A DNA stretch of 64,000 bases, taken from assembly GCA_964291485.2 (NCBI GenBank), contig OZ220224.1:2108001-2172000 (forward strand), in the 5' to 3' direction. The position numbers and the translations under genes were made by a program. Positions 44,544-52,670 of the stretch are shown here, one piece after another (position 1 is the stretch's first letter; the number at the start of each line of letters is the position of its first letter). This stretch comes from Kistimonas sp964291485. GTDB lineage: Bacteria; Pseudomonadota; Gammaproteobacteria; Pseudomonadales; Endozoicomonadaceae. The notes under the pieces are model-generated. The model was not told the origin of the DNA. It did not search any database and saw only the letters and a list, made by a program, of their open reading frames with translations.

Positions 44544-46856
44544 ATGTCAGACTTTATGGATTTCAATGACGCCGAGATCGTTCAGCTACCGAATGCCGAT
44601 GGTTCAAGGCTCTCTGCAACGGAGATCAAACAACGGCTCATGGCTCAACTACCGGCGTTTATTGAGTACCTGTTGCCTAATGCCCAACGTTATTCGGATT
44701 ACTATGCTGTTGGTGATTGCAGTGGTGCAAAAGGCAAGAGCCTGAATATTGCCATTGAGGGGGATAAGGCCGGGTTATGGCATGACTTTGCCTCGGGGGA
44801 ACACGGCGATATGTTTGGCCTGGTCCAGGCAAACCAGCACATGGACTTCCCGGAGAGTCTGCGTTTTATTGCGCGCTGGCTGGGTGTGGAGCCCATGCCA
44901 GTCACTCAAGGTAAAGCTGTTTCGAAAAAAACAAAAACAACGGTGGAGACATTAGGGCCGCATACCGGCAAATGGGATTACCACGACCCGCAAGGTCAAC
45001 TCATTGCCTGTGTGTATCGCTATGACACGGAGGACGGCAAACAGTTTCGCCCCTGGGATGTCAAAGCGGGTAAACATCGGGCGCCATATCCCAGGCCGTT
45101 ATACAACCAGCCAGGTATTAAACACAGTCATGGCGTTGTGCTGGTGGAAGGTGAAAAGTGTGCCCAGGCATTGGTCAAGGCCGGAATCTGTGCGACAACG
45201 GCTATGAATGGGGCGAAAGCGCCGGTCCATAAAACGGACTGGTCACCCTTGAAGGGCAAGCAGGTGCTGATCTGGCCGGATAACGATCAACCGGGCAGAG
45301 AATACGCACAAACAGCGGCCATCGCGGTGTTGCGGGCTGGAGCAACGTCCTGCGCGATACTCATTGCGCCTGCGGGAAAACCGGAAAAATGGGATGCAGC
45401 CGATGCCCTGGAGGAGCGGGATGATCAGGAGATCCCATTTGATGTTCCCGGCTTTCTGACAGGCGCCGATCGAACACCGGTCTCGTTATCCGCAGAGCAG
45501 GATGACATCTCCGCTTTGGTGACAGACATACTGGAGACGGATGATGATCTGACCGAGGCGTTCAACACTATCTATGGTGACAACTGGCGCTACTGTGATC
45601 AGTGGGGAAAGTGGTTCGTGTGGACCGGTCAGTGCTGGAATCAAGATAAGGTGCTTTATGTTTATCATCTGTCACGGTTGCTGTGCAGGGCAGCGGCCAG
45701 CCAGGCTGAAAAAGAGCGTCAGCGTAATCGGCTGGCGTCCACCAGCACTATCCAGAATGTTGTCAAGCTGGCACGCTCGGCACCGTGTCATGCGACAACG
45801 GCAGATGAATGGGATTGTGATCCCTGGCTATTGAATACCCCGGGTGGTGTGGTTGATCTGAAAACAGGGCGGCTGCGAGCGCATTGTCGCAGCGACATGA
45901 TGACCCGGATGACCACGGCGACACCCGAAGGGGAGTGTTCTCTGTGGTTGCGTTTCCTCAATGATGTCACAAACGGTGATCAGGCGCTGGTGGATTACCT
46001 GCAAAAAGTCATTGGTTATTGCCTGACTGGCGTCACGACGGAGCATGCCCTGTTTTTTCTCCATGGTGGTGGCGCTAACGGTAAGTCCGTCTTTGTCCAT
46101 GTGCTGATGTCTATCCTGGGGAACTATGCCGCCAACGCGCCGGTGGAAACGTTCATGGAGTCCCGTACTGAAAAGCATCCAACGGATCTGGCCAGCCTGC
46201 AGGGGGCTCGCTATGTCTCCAGTGTGGAAACCGAACAGGGCAAACGGTGGAACGAGTCCAAGCTTAAAACGCTGACCGGTGGCGACAAGATCTCTGCCCG
46301 TTTTATGCGCCAGGATTTTTTTGAATACACGCCTCAGTTCAAGTTGGTCATTGCCGGTAACCATAAGCCGTCTATCCGTAATGTGGATGAGGCAATGAAG
46401 CGTCGATTACACCTGATTCCTTTCACTGTCACAGTACCTGATGAGAAGAAGGATCGTGCGCTACCCAACAAACTGCTGCATGAGCGTGACGGTATTCTGG
46501 CCTGGGCTGTAACTGGCTGTTTACGCTGGCAGCGTGAAGGCATACAGCCGCCGGCCAGTGTCCAACAGGCAACGCAGGAATACTTTGAGGCCGAAGACCA
46601 TATCGGACAATGGCTGAGTGATCGCTGTGAGCTGGGTGATAGTCAGCGTGAAGGGGTAGCTCAGCTTTATAGTGACTGGAAAGTCTGGTGTGACGATCAG
46701 GGGTTGTATGTTGGCTCCATGAAACGTTTTTCAGAAACCCTTCAATCCCGGAAATTTGACAAGTGTCGGACAACCACCGGACACAGAGGGTTGATGGGGC
46801 TATCACTGCGACCACGACCCTTTGTTAAGTTTCACGGCGAACCTACTGATTTCTAG
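44544..46856 (+). CDS. Phage primase-helicase (D5/P4 type)
   Basis: This 770-residue replication protein has an N-terminal zinc-ribbon-less CHC2/Toprim-like part: NIAIEGDKAGLWHDFASGEHGDMFGL, then VVLVEGEKCAQAL and LIWPDNDQPGREYA as Toprim motifs. A D5_N domain follows (CDQWGKWFVWTGQCW...DPWLLNTPGGVVDL), then an SF3-like helicase with Walker A GGGANGKS at 508-515 and FKLVIAGNHKPSI. The C-terminal DRCELGD segment is a winged helix. AGGAC nine bases before ATG 44544 sets the start; an upstream open extension overlaps the previous gene. Confidence 0.9.
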   Translation: MSDFMDFNDAEIVQLPNADGSRLSATEIKQRLMAQLPAFIEYLLPNAQRYSDYYAVGDCSGAKGKSLNIAIEGDKAGLWHDFASGEHGDMFGLVQANQHMDFPESLRFIARWLGVEPMPVTQGKAVSKKTKTTVETLGPHTGKWDYHDPQGQLIACVYRYDTEDGKQFRPWDVKAGKHRAPYPRPLYNQPGIKHSHGVVLVEGEKCAQALVKAGICATTAMNGAKAPVHKTDWSPLKGKQVLIWPDNDQPGREYAQTAAIAVLRAGATSCAILIAPAGKPEKWDAADALEERDDQEIPFDVPGFLTGADRTPVSLSAEQDDISALVTDILETDDDLTEAFNTIYGDNWRYCDQWGKWFVWTGQCWNQDKVLYVYHLSRLLCRAAASQAEKERQRNRLASTSTIQNVVKLARSAPCHATTADEWDCDPWLLNTPGGVVDLKTGRLRAHCRSDMMTRMTTATPEGECSLWLRFLNDVTNGDQALVDYLQKVIGYCLTGVTTEHALFFLHGGGANGKSVFVHVLMSILGNYAANAPVETFMESRTEKHPTDLASLQGARYVSSVETEQGKRWNESKLKTLTGGDKISARFMRQDFFEYTPQFKLVIAGNHKPSIRNVDEAMKRRLHLIPFTVTVPDEKKDRALPNKLLHERDGILAWAVTGCLRWQREGIQPPASVQQATQEYFEAEDHIGQWLSDRCELGDSQREGVAQLYSDWKVWCDDQGLYVGSMKRFSETLQSRKFDKCRTTTGHRGLMGLSLRPRPFVKFHGEPTDF

Positions 46857-46872
46857 GTAAAAATTACTCTGC

Positions 46873-46980
46873 ATTTGACGGATTTGACGTGTTTGCAAGA
46901 AACCTTCTTATGCGTGCGCGTATATACGTACGCGCGCACTCGTAAGGGGTTATCGGGAAAACCTGTCAAACCCGTCAAAT
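46873..46980. promoter_or_regulatory. Inverted TTTGACG repeats around a 31-nt alternating purine-pyrimidine tract
   Basis: Left arm 46873-46889 and right arm 46964-46980 are inverted repeats matching in 15 of 17 bases, each made of two TTTGACG-type units 9 bases apart. Between them, 46909-46939 alternates strictly pyrimidine-purine (TATGCGTGCGCG...GCGCGCAC), which favours Z-DNA or easy melting. It is a candidate operator or replication site after the primase-helicase gene. Confidence 0.65.
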
Positions 46981-47002
46981 CCATGGAAGGCGAGGAACTG
47001 AT

Positions 47003-47380
47003 ATGGAGACGCACATTGATTATCTGGCTTGTCGTTATCGGGAAGCCTGGTGGATATCAAAACGACTACCGTCAGGTATTCGCCTCGGGCACAGTTCCGG
47101 TTGGCCTGAAATGATTTTTGACCAGCGCGAACAGATGCGGCGGGCCGAGCGAGAGATTCTGAATACGATACCGGATAACGAGCAAGTTGAACGGTTAATG
47201 GAGTGTATTCAATGGCTGACTCCGCTGGTGGACGAAGAACGCAAATTGATCTGGTACAGAGCATCGGGCCTGGCCTGGCGTGAAATTGCACAGCAAACAG
47301 GCGTTCCACGCAGTTCAGTACACAGACACTGGCACAAAGCGCTGCTTCGGATCGCACTCCACAACGGGTTTAGGCAATAA
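47003..47380 (+). CDS. DUF6362-family phage regulator-like protein
   Basis: This 125-residue protein resembles DUF6362: SKRLPSGIRLGHSSGWPEMIFDQRE, then a C-terminal sigma-70 region-4-like helix-turn-helix (ERKLIWYRASGLAWREIAQQTGVPRSSVHRHWHKALLRIA). GAGG lies ten bases before ATG 47003, so the overlapping frame at 46875 is rejected. Its place between replication and packaging/lysis genes fits a late-gene regulator. Confidence 0.78.
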   Translation: METHIDYLACRYREAWWISKRLPSGIRLGHSSGWPEMIFDQREQMRRAEREILNTIPDNEQVERLMECIQWLTPLVDEERKLIWYRASGLAWREIAQQTGVPRSSVHRHWHKALLRIALHNGFRQ

Positions 47381-47533
47381 CGTGTCTTTGCTTGTTGTAG
47401 CAGAGAGGAGCAGGTGACATCAGGCATTGGCCTGTTGCCGGTCAAAAGTGCAGTGGGACAAATAGGCCGGTTTGGGTATAGATTTTCTGTATGCTTGTGC
47501 AGCGCTATGCCGTGAGGGAGTGCAGCAACCTAC

Positions 47534-47565
47534 CAACGCCTCGGATCTGTTCCGGGGCGTTTTGC
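47534..47565 (+). terminator. Hairpin terminator before the methyltransferase gene
   Basis: AACGCC-CGG and CCG-GGCGTT pair around ATCTGTT, then TTG. The T-run is short, so termination is probably partial. Confidence 0.5.
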
Positions 47566-47583
47566 TTTCCAGGGACGGAACCC

Positions 47584-48702
47584 ATGTCCGGAGACATCCA
47601 ACAAATCCTCGTTGAGAAACTGGAACACTGGCCGGCCATGACCACGGTGCCGGTGATCGTGCTGGGCCATCTGGACGAGTTGCAGCGTCGGGCGCTGGTG
47701 CTGGCTGACAACAAGCTGGCCGAGCAGGCAGGCTGGGATGAGGAACTGCTCAAGGCTGAGCTGCAGGCGCTGGATGATATGGACTTCGATCTGGAGCTGG
47801 TGGGTTTCAGTGATGAGGAACTGGATGACCTGTTGCTGGAAGAACCGGCGGATAACAGCGAAGCAGACGACAATGTGCCGGAACCGGAAGCGCATCCTGT
47901 CAGTCAGCCGGGTGATCTCTGGATTCTGGGCAGCCATCGGGTGCTCTGCGGCAGCGCCACGGAAACGGCAGATGTCGAACACCTCATGGACGGCCAGCTG
48001 GCCGACATGGTGTTTACCGATCCGCCCTACAACGTGGACTACGGCAACAACGCCAAGGACAAACTCCGTGGCAAGGATCGGCGGATCAAAAACGACAACC
48101 TGGGTGCCGGCTTCCATGCCTTCCTGCTGGCGGCCATGACCAACATGCTCTCGGTCTGCAAGGGCGCGGTATACGTCTGCATGAGTTCATCGGAGCTGGA
48201 CACGCTCCAGAAAGCGTTTCGGGAAGCCGGTGGCAAATGGTCCACTTTCCTGATCTGGGCCAAGAACACCTTCACCCTGGGCCGGGCAGATTACCAGCGA
48301 CAATATGAACCCATCCTCTATGGCTGGAAGGATGGCAGTGATCATTTCTGGTGCGGCGCCCGCGACCAGGGGGATGTCTGGTTTTTCAACAAACCGGCCC
48401 GTAATGATCTTCATCCCACCATGAAGCCGGTGGAGCTGGTCGAGCGGGCTATCAGAAACTCGTCCAAATCCAAGGATATCGTGCTGGATCTGTTTGGTGG
48501 CTCAGGCAGCACCCTGATTGCCTGCGAAAAGACCGGGCGTCAGGCCAGGCTCACCGAGCTGGATCCCAAATACGTAGACGTGATCGTACGACGCTGGGAG
48601 GAGTATGCCGGTCAGGAAGCGGTGCTGGATGCCAGTCAGCTGACCTTCACCCAGACAGCGCAGGAGCGTGGCCATGACCGACATGATCCAGCAGCGGCTT
48701 GA
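47584..48702 (+). CDS. Phage site-specific DNA methyltransferase with truncated ParB-like start
   Basis: This 372-residue enzyme is a beta-class N4/N6 amino-methyltransferase. Motif IV TDPPYNVDYG comes first, and motif I VLDLFGGSGSTLIACEKTGR follows near the end. Relatives begin with a complete ParB-like domain. Here only its last part is present (VPVIVLGHLDELQRRALVLADNKLAEQAGWDEEL) after a short unrelated start (MSGDIQQILVEKLEHWPAM). The frame is open from 47491, but ATG 47584 with GGGACGG upstream is the likely start. It probably protects phage DNA from host restriction. The recognition site is unknown. Confidence 0.88.
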   Translation: MSGDIQQILVEKLEHWPAMTTVPVIVLGHLDELQRRALVLADNKLAEQAGWDEELLKAELQALDDMDFDLELVGFSDEELDDLLLEEPADNSEADDNVPEPEAHPVSQPGDLWILGSHRVLCGSATETADVEHLMDGQLADMVFTDPPYNVDYGNNAKDKLRGKDRRIKNDNLGAGFHAFLLAAMTNMLSVCKGAVYVCMSSSELDTLQKAFREAGGKWSTFLIWAKNTFTLGRADYQRQYEPILYGWKDGSDHFWCGARDQGDVWFFNKPARNDLHPTMKPVELVERAIRNSSKSKDIVLDLFGGSGSTLIACEKTGRQARLTELDPKYVDVIVRRWEEYAGQEAVLDASQLTFTQTAQERGHDRHDPAAA

Positions 48703-48952
48703 CCAGATTGATGGCAAGCTGGACAAACTCTCCGATGCGGTCAGTCGGCTGGCGGCCGTGGAAGAGCGACTGATCCACCAGAACCATACCCTTGATAATC
48801 TTAATCACAAACTGGAAGACTCGGAAAAGCGCATTCGCCTGCTGGAGCATCAGGCCAGTGCCCGGGGCGTGGTGCTGGCGTCGGTAGAACGTTTTGGCTG
48901 GCTGATCCTGACCACCACGATTGGCATTGTCGCCTACACCCTCAAGGACTGA
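48674..48952 (+). CDS. Coiled-coil protein with C-terminal membrane segment (XhlA-like)
   Basis: These 92 residues comprise a long heptad-type helix (IQQRLDQIDGKLDKLSDAVSRLAAVEERL...) then one hydrophobic segment FGWLILTTTIGIVAYTL. This is the layout of XhlA-type lysis accessory proteins. It overlaps the methyltransferase gene by 29 bases and stands four bases before the endolysin gene. ATG 48674 is preferred over the GTG at 48668. Confidence 0.72.
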   Translation: MTDMIQQRLDQIDGKLDKLSDAVSRLAAVEERLIHQNHTLDNLNHKLEDSEKRIRLLEHQASARGVVLASVERFGWLILTTTIGIVAYTLKD

Positions 48953-48955
48953 GAC

Positions 48956-49390
48956 ATGGGCAAGCGAAACGAAACCACTGTGGTGGTCGTGCACTGCTCG
49001 GCGACCCGCCCGGACAGCAAGGTCACCTTTGACGACATCCGCCGCTGGCACATGATGGAGCGGGCCTTCATGGATATCGGTTACCACTTTGTCATTGAAC
49101 GTGACGGCAGCCTCAAGCAAGGTAGGGCTATTGATGATTGGGGTGCACATGCGAAAGGCCACAATCACGAAAGCGTAGGCATTTGCCTGGTGGGTGGCAT
49201 GGATGCCAGGGGGCAGGCGGAGGACAATTTCACGCCGATCCAGAAACGGATGCTGCGCTTTCTGGTGGCAGGCTGCAGGGGGCTGTGGCCTGGGGTGACG
49301 GTGAAAGGTCACCATCACTACAATCGGGACAAGGAGTGTCCCTCCTTTGATGTACAGGCATGGCTGGTCGATGAGGGTATGGCGCCATGA
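48956..49390 (+). CDS. Phage endolysin, N-acetylmuramoyl-L-alanine amidase
   Basis: This 144-residue T7-lysozyme-type amidase cleaves the MurNAc-L-Ala bond of peptidoglycan. The zinc ligands are visible as His13 (VHCSATRPD), a His in GHHHYN (119-121) and Cys128, with Lys126 in RDKECPSFD, matching the T7 pattern. It has no signal peptide, so it needs the holin encoded next. Its end overlaps the holin gene by four bases. Confidence 0.93.
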   Translation: MGKRNETTVVVVHCSATRPDSKVTFDDIRRWHMMERAFMDIGYHFVIERDGSLKQGRAIDDWGAHAKGHNHESVGICLVGGMDARGQAEDNFTPIQKRMLRFLVAGCRGLWPGVTVKGHHHYNRDKECPSFDVQAWLVDEGMAP

Positions 49391-49758
49391 GCTGGACACT
49401 GGCAATACCTGTGCTGGGCAAACTGATCGACAAGGTGTTGCCTGATGCCGAACAGAAAGCCAAAGCCCATCAAGCGTTGAACACACTGGCACTTAACGGA
49501 GAGCTGGACACACTGGCCAAGCAGGCTGGTGTGATCACCGCTGAAGCCAAGGGTGAGAGCTGGCTTCAACGGAGCTGGCGTCCCCTGGTGATGCTGACCT
49601 TCACGGCGCTGGTCGTTTGTCGCTGGCTGGGCTGGACGACACCGGGTCTGACCGAGGCGGTAGAGCTCAAGCTGCTGGGTATTGTTCAGCTGGGGCTGGG
49701 GGGCTACATCGCCAGTCGAGGGGTTGAAAAGGTGGTCAGGACGGTGCGAAATGGTTAG
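49387..49758 (+). CDS. 3TM-type phage holin
   Basis: This 123-residue protein has an amphipathic N-terminal part (VLGKLIDKVLPDAEQKAKAHQAL) followed by SWLQRSWRPLVMLTFTALVVCRW and a C-terminal hydrophobic segment with IVQLGLGGYIASRGVEKV. This is the pattern of the GTA_holin_3TM family. It forms membrane lesions that release the endolysin. It closes the lysis cassette; Rz/Rz1 genes are not seen. Confidence 0.85.
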   Translation: MSWTLAIPVLGKLIDKVLPDAEQKAKAHQALNTLALNGELDTLAKQAGVITAEAKGESWLQRSWRPLVMLTFTALVVCRWLGWTTPGLTEAVELKLLGIVQLGLGGYIASRGVEKVVRTVRNG

Positions 49759-49772
49759 CCGGGGACCCTGTG

Positions 49773-49898
49773 AACCGCTCTGGAATGCGGGGCCACACAC
49801 TCGCGTGGTTTCGCTAGCGACAGGGCGAAAATCGGGGTTGACAAAGTGGTTGACAAAATCAGTGCCGAACTTCCATGAAGGCTTATACCAGAGCGGTT
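49773..49898 (+). other. 126-nt structured element with 11-bp terminal inverted repeat
   Basis: AACCGCTCTGG (49773-49783) and CCAGAGCGGTT (49888-49898) pair perfectly. Inside are further stems: CCAC/GTGG, TCGC-TA-GCGA and CTTC-CAT-GAAG. It also contains two GGTTGACAAA units. It could be an RNA or a recombination site. It lies between holin and zinc-finger genes. Confidence 0.5.
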
Positions 49899-50004
49899 GA
49901 AACGATGCTGGAAATGTCAGGGATGCCTCAAAAAGTGTCAACCTGGTTGACAAATTGCGGTTGGCCACTGTCCGGTTAGCAATACTGACCACCGTGTCAT
50001 TCAC

Positions 50005-50030
50005 CACGGCAAAACCGCCGTGTTTTATTT
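50005..50030 (+). terminator. Terminator upstream of the zinc-finger gene
   Basis: CACGGC, loop AAAACC, GCCGTG and then TTTTATTT. It separates the lysis cassette from the zinc-finger gene, which therefore needs its own promoter. Confidence 0.85.
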
Positions 50031-50168
50031 GATATTCAGGCATCTGACCAAATACACCGTAAACTATACGGTTGATGGTTATGATGAAAGAATAACCCAA
50101 CCGGCCTATCGGCAAATGGATGCCATTCAATCAGAGCTGGTGTTGTAGCAATCATAATCATTCATGCC

Positions 50169-52667
50169 ATGGATTCGATAACGACCCCTACAGTAACTTC
50201 GTCAATATCTGGCACAACGACAGATACTGGCCTTATTGATGCTATAAGTTCTGCTCTAAGTACAGTACATGGAGTTGAATCAACCTCCCATATTCCACAA
50301 TCAATAGCAAGCACGAGCACAAGCATTAGTACAACTGGTTTCGAACAACGAGATATTCAAGGCTTGACGGGGAATGAGGAGCTTGAGCAAGAACTGCTAT
50401 ATGAACTAAATGATATCTTTCCGGAATATGGAGATGACCTCAATTTTGACGATGCCGCTGTTGAGTTAGGTCTGTCATTAGATGAACTCATAAAAATAAT
50501 GCGTGAAACGAAAACGAAACAGTGCCCTGATTGTGATAAATCATACAAATTGGCTCTGGCATTGGAACAGCACTGTATTACTCAACACAAAAAAGCGGGC
50601 AAGTTCCAGTGTCCCGACTGCGACAAGAGCTTTGCCGCCAATTCCTGGCTGCAACGACACCAGGCGGTGCACAGCGAAGAGCGCCCCCATCAGTGCCAGA
50701 CCTGCTCTAAGAGCTTTAAGAGCAGAGGTGAGCTGCAACGGCACCAGACGGTGCACAGCGAAGAGCGCCCCCATCAGTGCCAGACCTGCTCCATGGGCTT
50801 TAAGAGCAGACATGCGCTGCAACGGCACCAGACGGTGCACAGCGAAGAGCGCCCCCACCAGTGCCAGACCTGCTCTAAGAGCTTTAAGGGAAAGGCTGAT
50901 CTGAAAAATCACCTGCGGGAGCACAGCACGGAGCGCCCCCATCAGTGCCAGACCTGCTCTAAGAGCTTTAAGAGAAAGGCTGATCTGAAAAATCACCTGC
51001 GGGAGCACAGCACGGAGCGCCCCCATCAGTGCCAGACCTGCTCCATGGGCTTTAAGAGCAGACGTGAGCTGCAACGGCACCAGACGGTGCACAGCGAAGA
51101 GCGCCCCCATCAGTGCCAGACCTGCTCTAAGAGCTTTAAGCGCAGACGTGCGCTGCAACAGCACTTGCGGGTGCACAGCGAAGAGCGCCCCCATCAGTGC
51201 CAGACCTGCTCTAAGAGCTTTAAGAGGAGTGATGAGCTGCAACAGCACCTGCGGGTGCACAGCGAAGAGCGCCCCCATCAGTGCCAGACCTGCTCTAAGA
51301 GCTTTAAGAGAAAGGCTGATCTGAAAAATCACCTGCGGGAGCACAGCACGGAGCGCCCCCATCAGTGCCAGACCTGCTCCATGGGCTTTAAGAGCAGACG
51401 TGAGCTGCAACGGCACCAGGCGGTGCACAGCGAAGAGCGCCCCCATCAGTGCCAGACCTGCTCTAAGAGCTTTAAGCGCAGACATGCGCTGCAACGGCAC
51501 CAGACGGTGCACAGCGAAGAGCGCCCCACAGGGGAGCAAGTAAAATCAACGAAGCGTAAGTTGGGTTCAGATTCACCATCCACATCTCAACCATCTGTAA
51601 AAATACGAAAGACTGCGCCATCCGCCGGAGCTGGCTCCGAACAACGAGATGTTCAAGGCTTGACGGGGAATGAGGAGAATCTGCTTGAGCAAGAACTGCT
51701 AAAAGAACTAAATGATATCTTTCCGGAATATGGAGATGACCTCAATTTTGACGATATCACTGATGATTTAGATCTGTCATCAGATAAACTCATCAAAATG
51801 ATGAGTGAAACGAAACAGTGCCCTGATTGTGATAAATCATACAAATGGGTTCTGGCATTGGAACAGCACTGTATTACTCAACACAAAAAAGCGGGCGCAT
51901 TCCAGTGCCCCGAGCAAGGCTGCGACAAGAGCTTTGCCGCCAATTCCTGGCTGCAACTGCACCAGGCGGTGCACAGCGAAGAGCGCCCCCATCAGTGCCA
52001 GACCTGCTCCATGGGCTTTAAGAGCAGACGTACGCTGCAACTGCACCAGGCGGTGCACAGCGAAGAGCGCCCCCATCAGTGCCAGACCTGCTCTAAGAGC
52101 TTTAAGAGCAGAGGTGCGCTGCAACGGCACCAGACGGTGCACAGCGAAGAGCGCCCCCATCAGTGCCAGACCTGCTCCTTGGGCTTTAAAAGCAGAGGTG
52201 AGCTGCAACGGCACCAGACGGTGCACAGCGAAGAGCGCCCCCACCAGTGCCAGACCTGCTCCATGGGCTTTAAGAGCAGACGTGCGCTGCAACGGCACCA
52301 GACGGTGCACAGCGAAGAGCGCCCCCATCAGTGCCAGACCTGCTCTAAGAGCTTTAAGAGGAGTGATGAGCTGCAACAGCACCTGCGGGTGCACAGCGAA
52401 GAGCGCCCCCATCAGTGCCAGACCTGCTCTAAGAGCTTTAAGAGAAAGGCTGATCTGAAAAATCACCTGCGGGAGCACAGCACGGAGCGCCCCACAGGGG
52501 AGCAAGTAAAATCAACGAAGCGTAAGTTGGGTTCAGATTCACCATCCACATCTCAACCATCTGTAAAAATACGAAACACTGCGCCATCCGCCGGAGCTGG
52601 CTCCGAAGAACAGCTTAGGGCAATGATGCAACAACAGGCAGAGTCATCTTGTTCGTCGGATCAGTAG
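50169..52667 (+). CDS. Tandem C2H2 zinc-finger protein, 20 fingers, eukaryote-like
   Basis: This 832-residue protein has two homologous halves. Residues 1-57 are Ser/Thr-rich and disordered. An acidic block (ELNDIFPEYGDDLNFDD) is followed by 12 Kruppel-type C2H2 fingers at 119-448, a linker with basic KSTKRK at 459-464, and a second acidic block from 491. Eight more fingers follow at 551-770 and a tail repeats KSTKRK at 781-786. Fingers are C-X2-C-X12-H-X3-H with SEERP or STERP linkers in place of TGEKP; one has CPEQGC. All metal ligands are intact. No good ribosome site precedes the ATG. It is probably a phage-carried accessory gene acting on DNA, possibly in a eukaryotic host nucleus. Secretion is inference. 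Confidence 0.9.
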   Translation: MDSITTPTVTSSISGTTTDTGLIDAISSALSTVHGVESTSHIPQSIASTSTSISTTGFEQRDIQGLTGNEELEQELLYELNDIFPEYGDDLNFDDAAVELGLSLDELIKIMRETKTKQCPDCDKSYKLALALEQHCITQHKKAGKFQCPDCDKSFAANSWLQRHQAVHSEERPHQCQTCSKSFKSRGELQRHQTVHSEERPHQCQTCSMGFKSRHALQRHQTVHSEERPHQCQTCSKSFKGKADLKNHLREHSTERPHQCQTCSKSFKRKADLKNHLREHSTERPHQCQTCSMGFKSRRELQRHQTVHSEERPHQCQTCSKSFKRRRALQQHLRVHSEERPHQCQTCSKSFKRSDELQQHLRVHSEERPHQCQTCSKSFKRKADLKNHLREHSTERPHQCQTCSMGFKSRRELQRHQAVHSEERPHQCQTCSKSFKRRHALQRHQTVHSEERPTGEQVKSTKRKLGSDSPSTSQPSVKIRKTAPSAGAGSEQRDVQGLTGNEENLLEQELLKELNDIFPEYGDDLNFDDITDDLDLSSDKLIKMMSETKQCPDCDKSYKWVLALEQHCITQHKKAGAFQCPEQGCDKSFAANSWLQLHQAVHSEERPHQCQTCSMGFKSRRTLQLHQAVHSEERPHQCQTCSKSFKSRGALQRHQTVHSEERPHQCQTCSLGFKSRGELQRHQTVHSEERPHQCQTCSMGFKSRRALQRHQTVHSEERPHQCQTCSKSFKRSDELQQHLRVHSEERPHQCQTCSKSFKRKADLKNHLREHSTERPTGEQVKSTKRKLGSDSPSTSQPSVKIRNTAPSAGAGSEEQLRAMMQQQAESSCSSDQ
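50606..52490 (+). repeat. Tandem 84-bp repeats encoding zinc fingers
   Basis: Units of 84 bp with nearly invariant CCCCATCAGTGCCAGACCTG and AAGAGCTTTAAG segments run at about 50606-51530 and 51900-52490, split by the linker and acidic block. Differences concentrate in the codons of the recognition helices. Two- and three-unit blocks are repeated, as expected from unequal recombination. Confidence 0.92.
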
Positions 52668-52670
52668 TTG

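Noticed and set aside
46875..47114. 79-codon frame starting just after the primase-helicase gene
   Set aside because: It crosses the inverted-repeat region and overlaps the DUF6362 gene, which has a good start and recognisable domain.
49773..49898. Inverted repeat considered as an integron attC site
   Set aside because: The ends do not fit RYYYAAC/GTTRRRY, and no integron integrase or cassette array is seen.
50541..51539. Long minus-strand open frame (332 codons) opposite the zinc-finger gene
   Set aside because: It is the antisense of the 84-bp zinc-finger repeats, so the lack of stops follows from the repeat. The predicted protein is a monotonous ALKALRAGLALMGALFAVH repeat with no ribosome site.
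50606..52490. Tandem repeats considered as a CRISPR array
   Set aside because: The 84-bp units are coding, in frame, without constant repeat/variable spacer alternation, and no cas genes are near.
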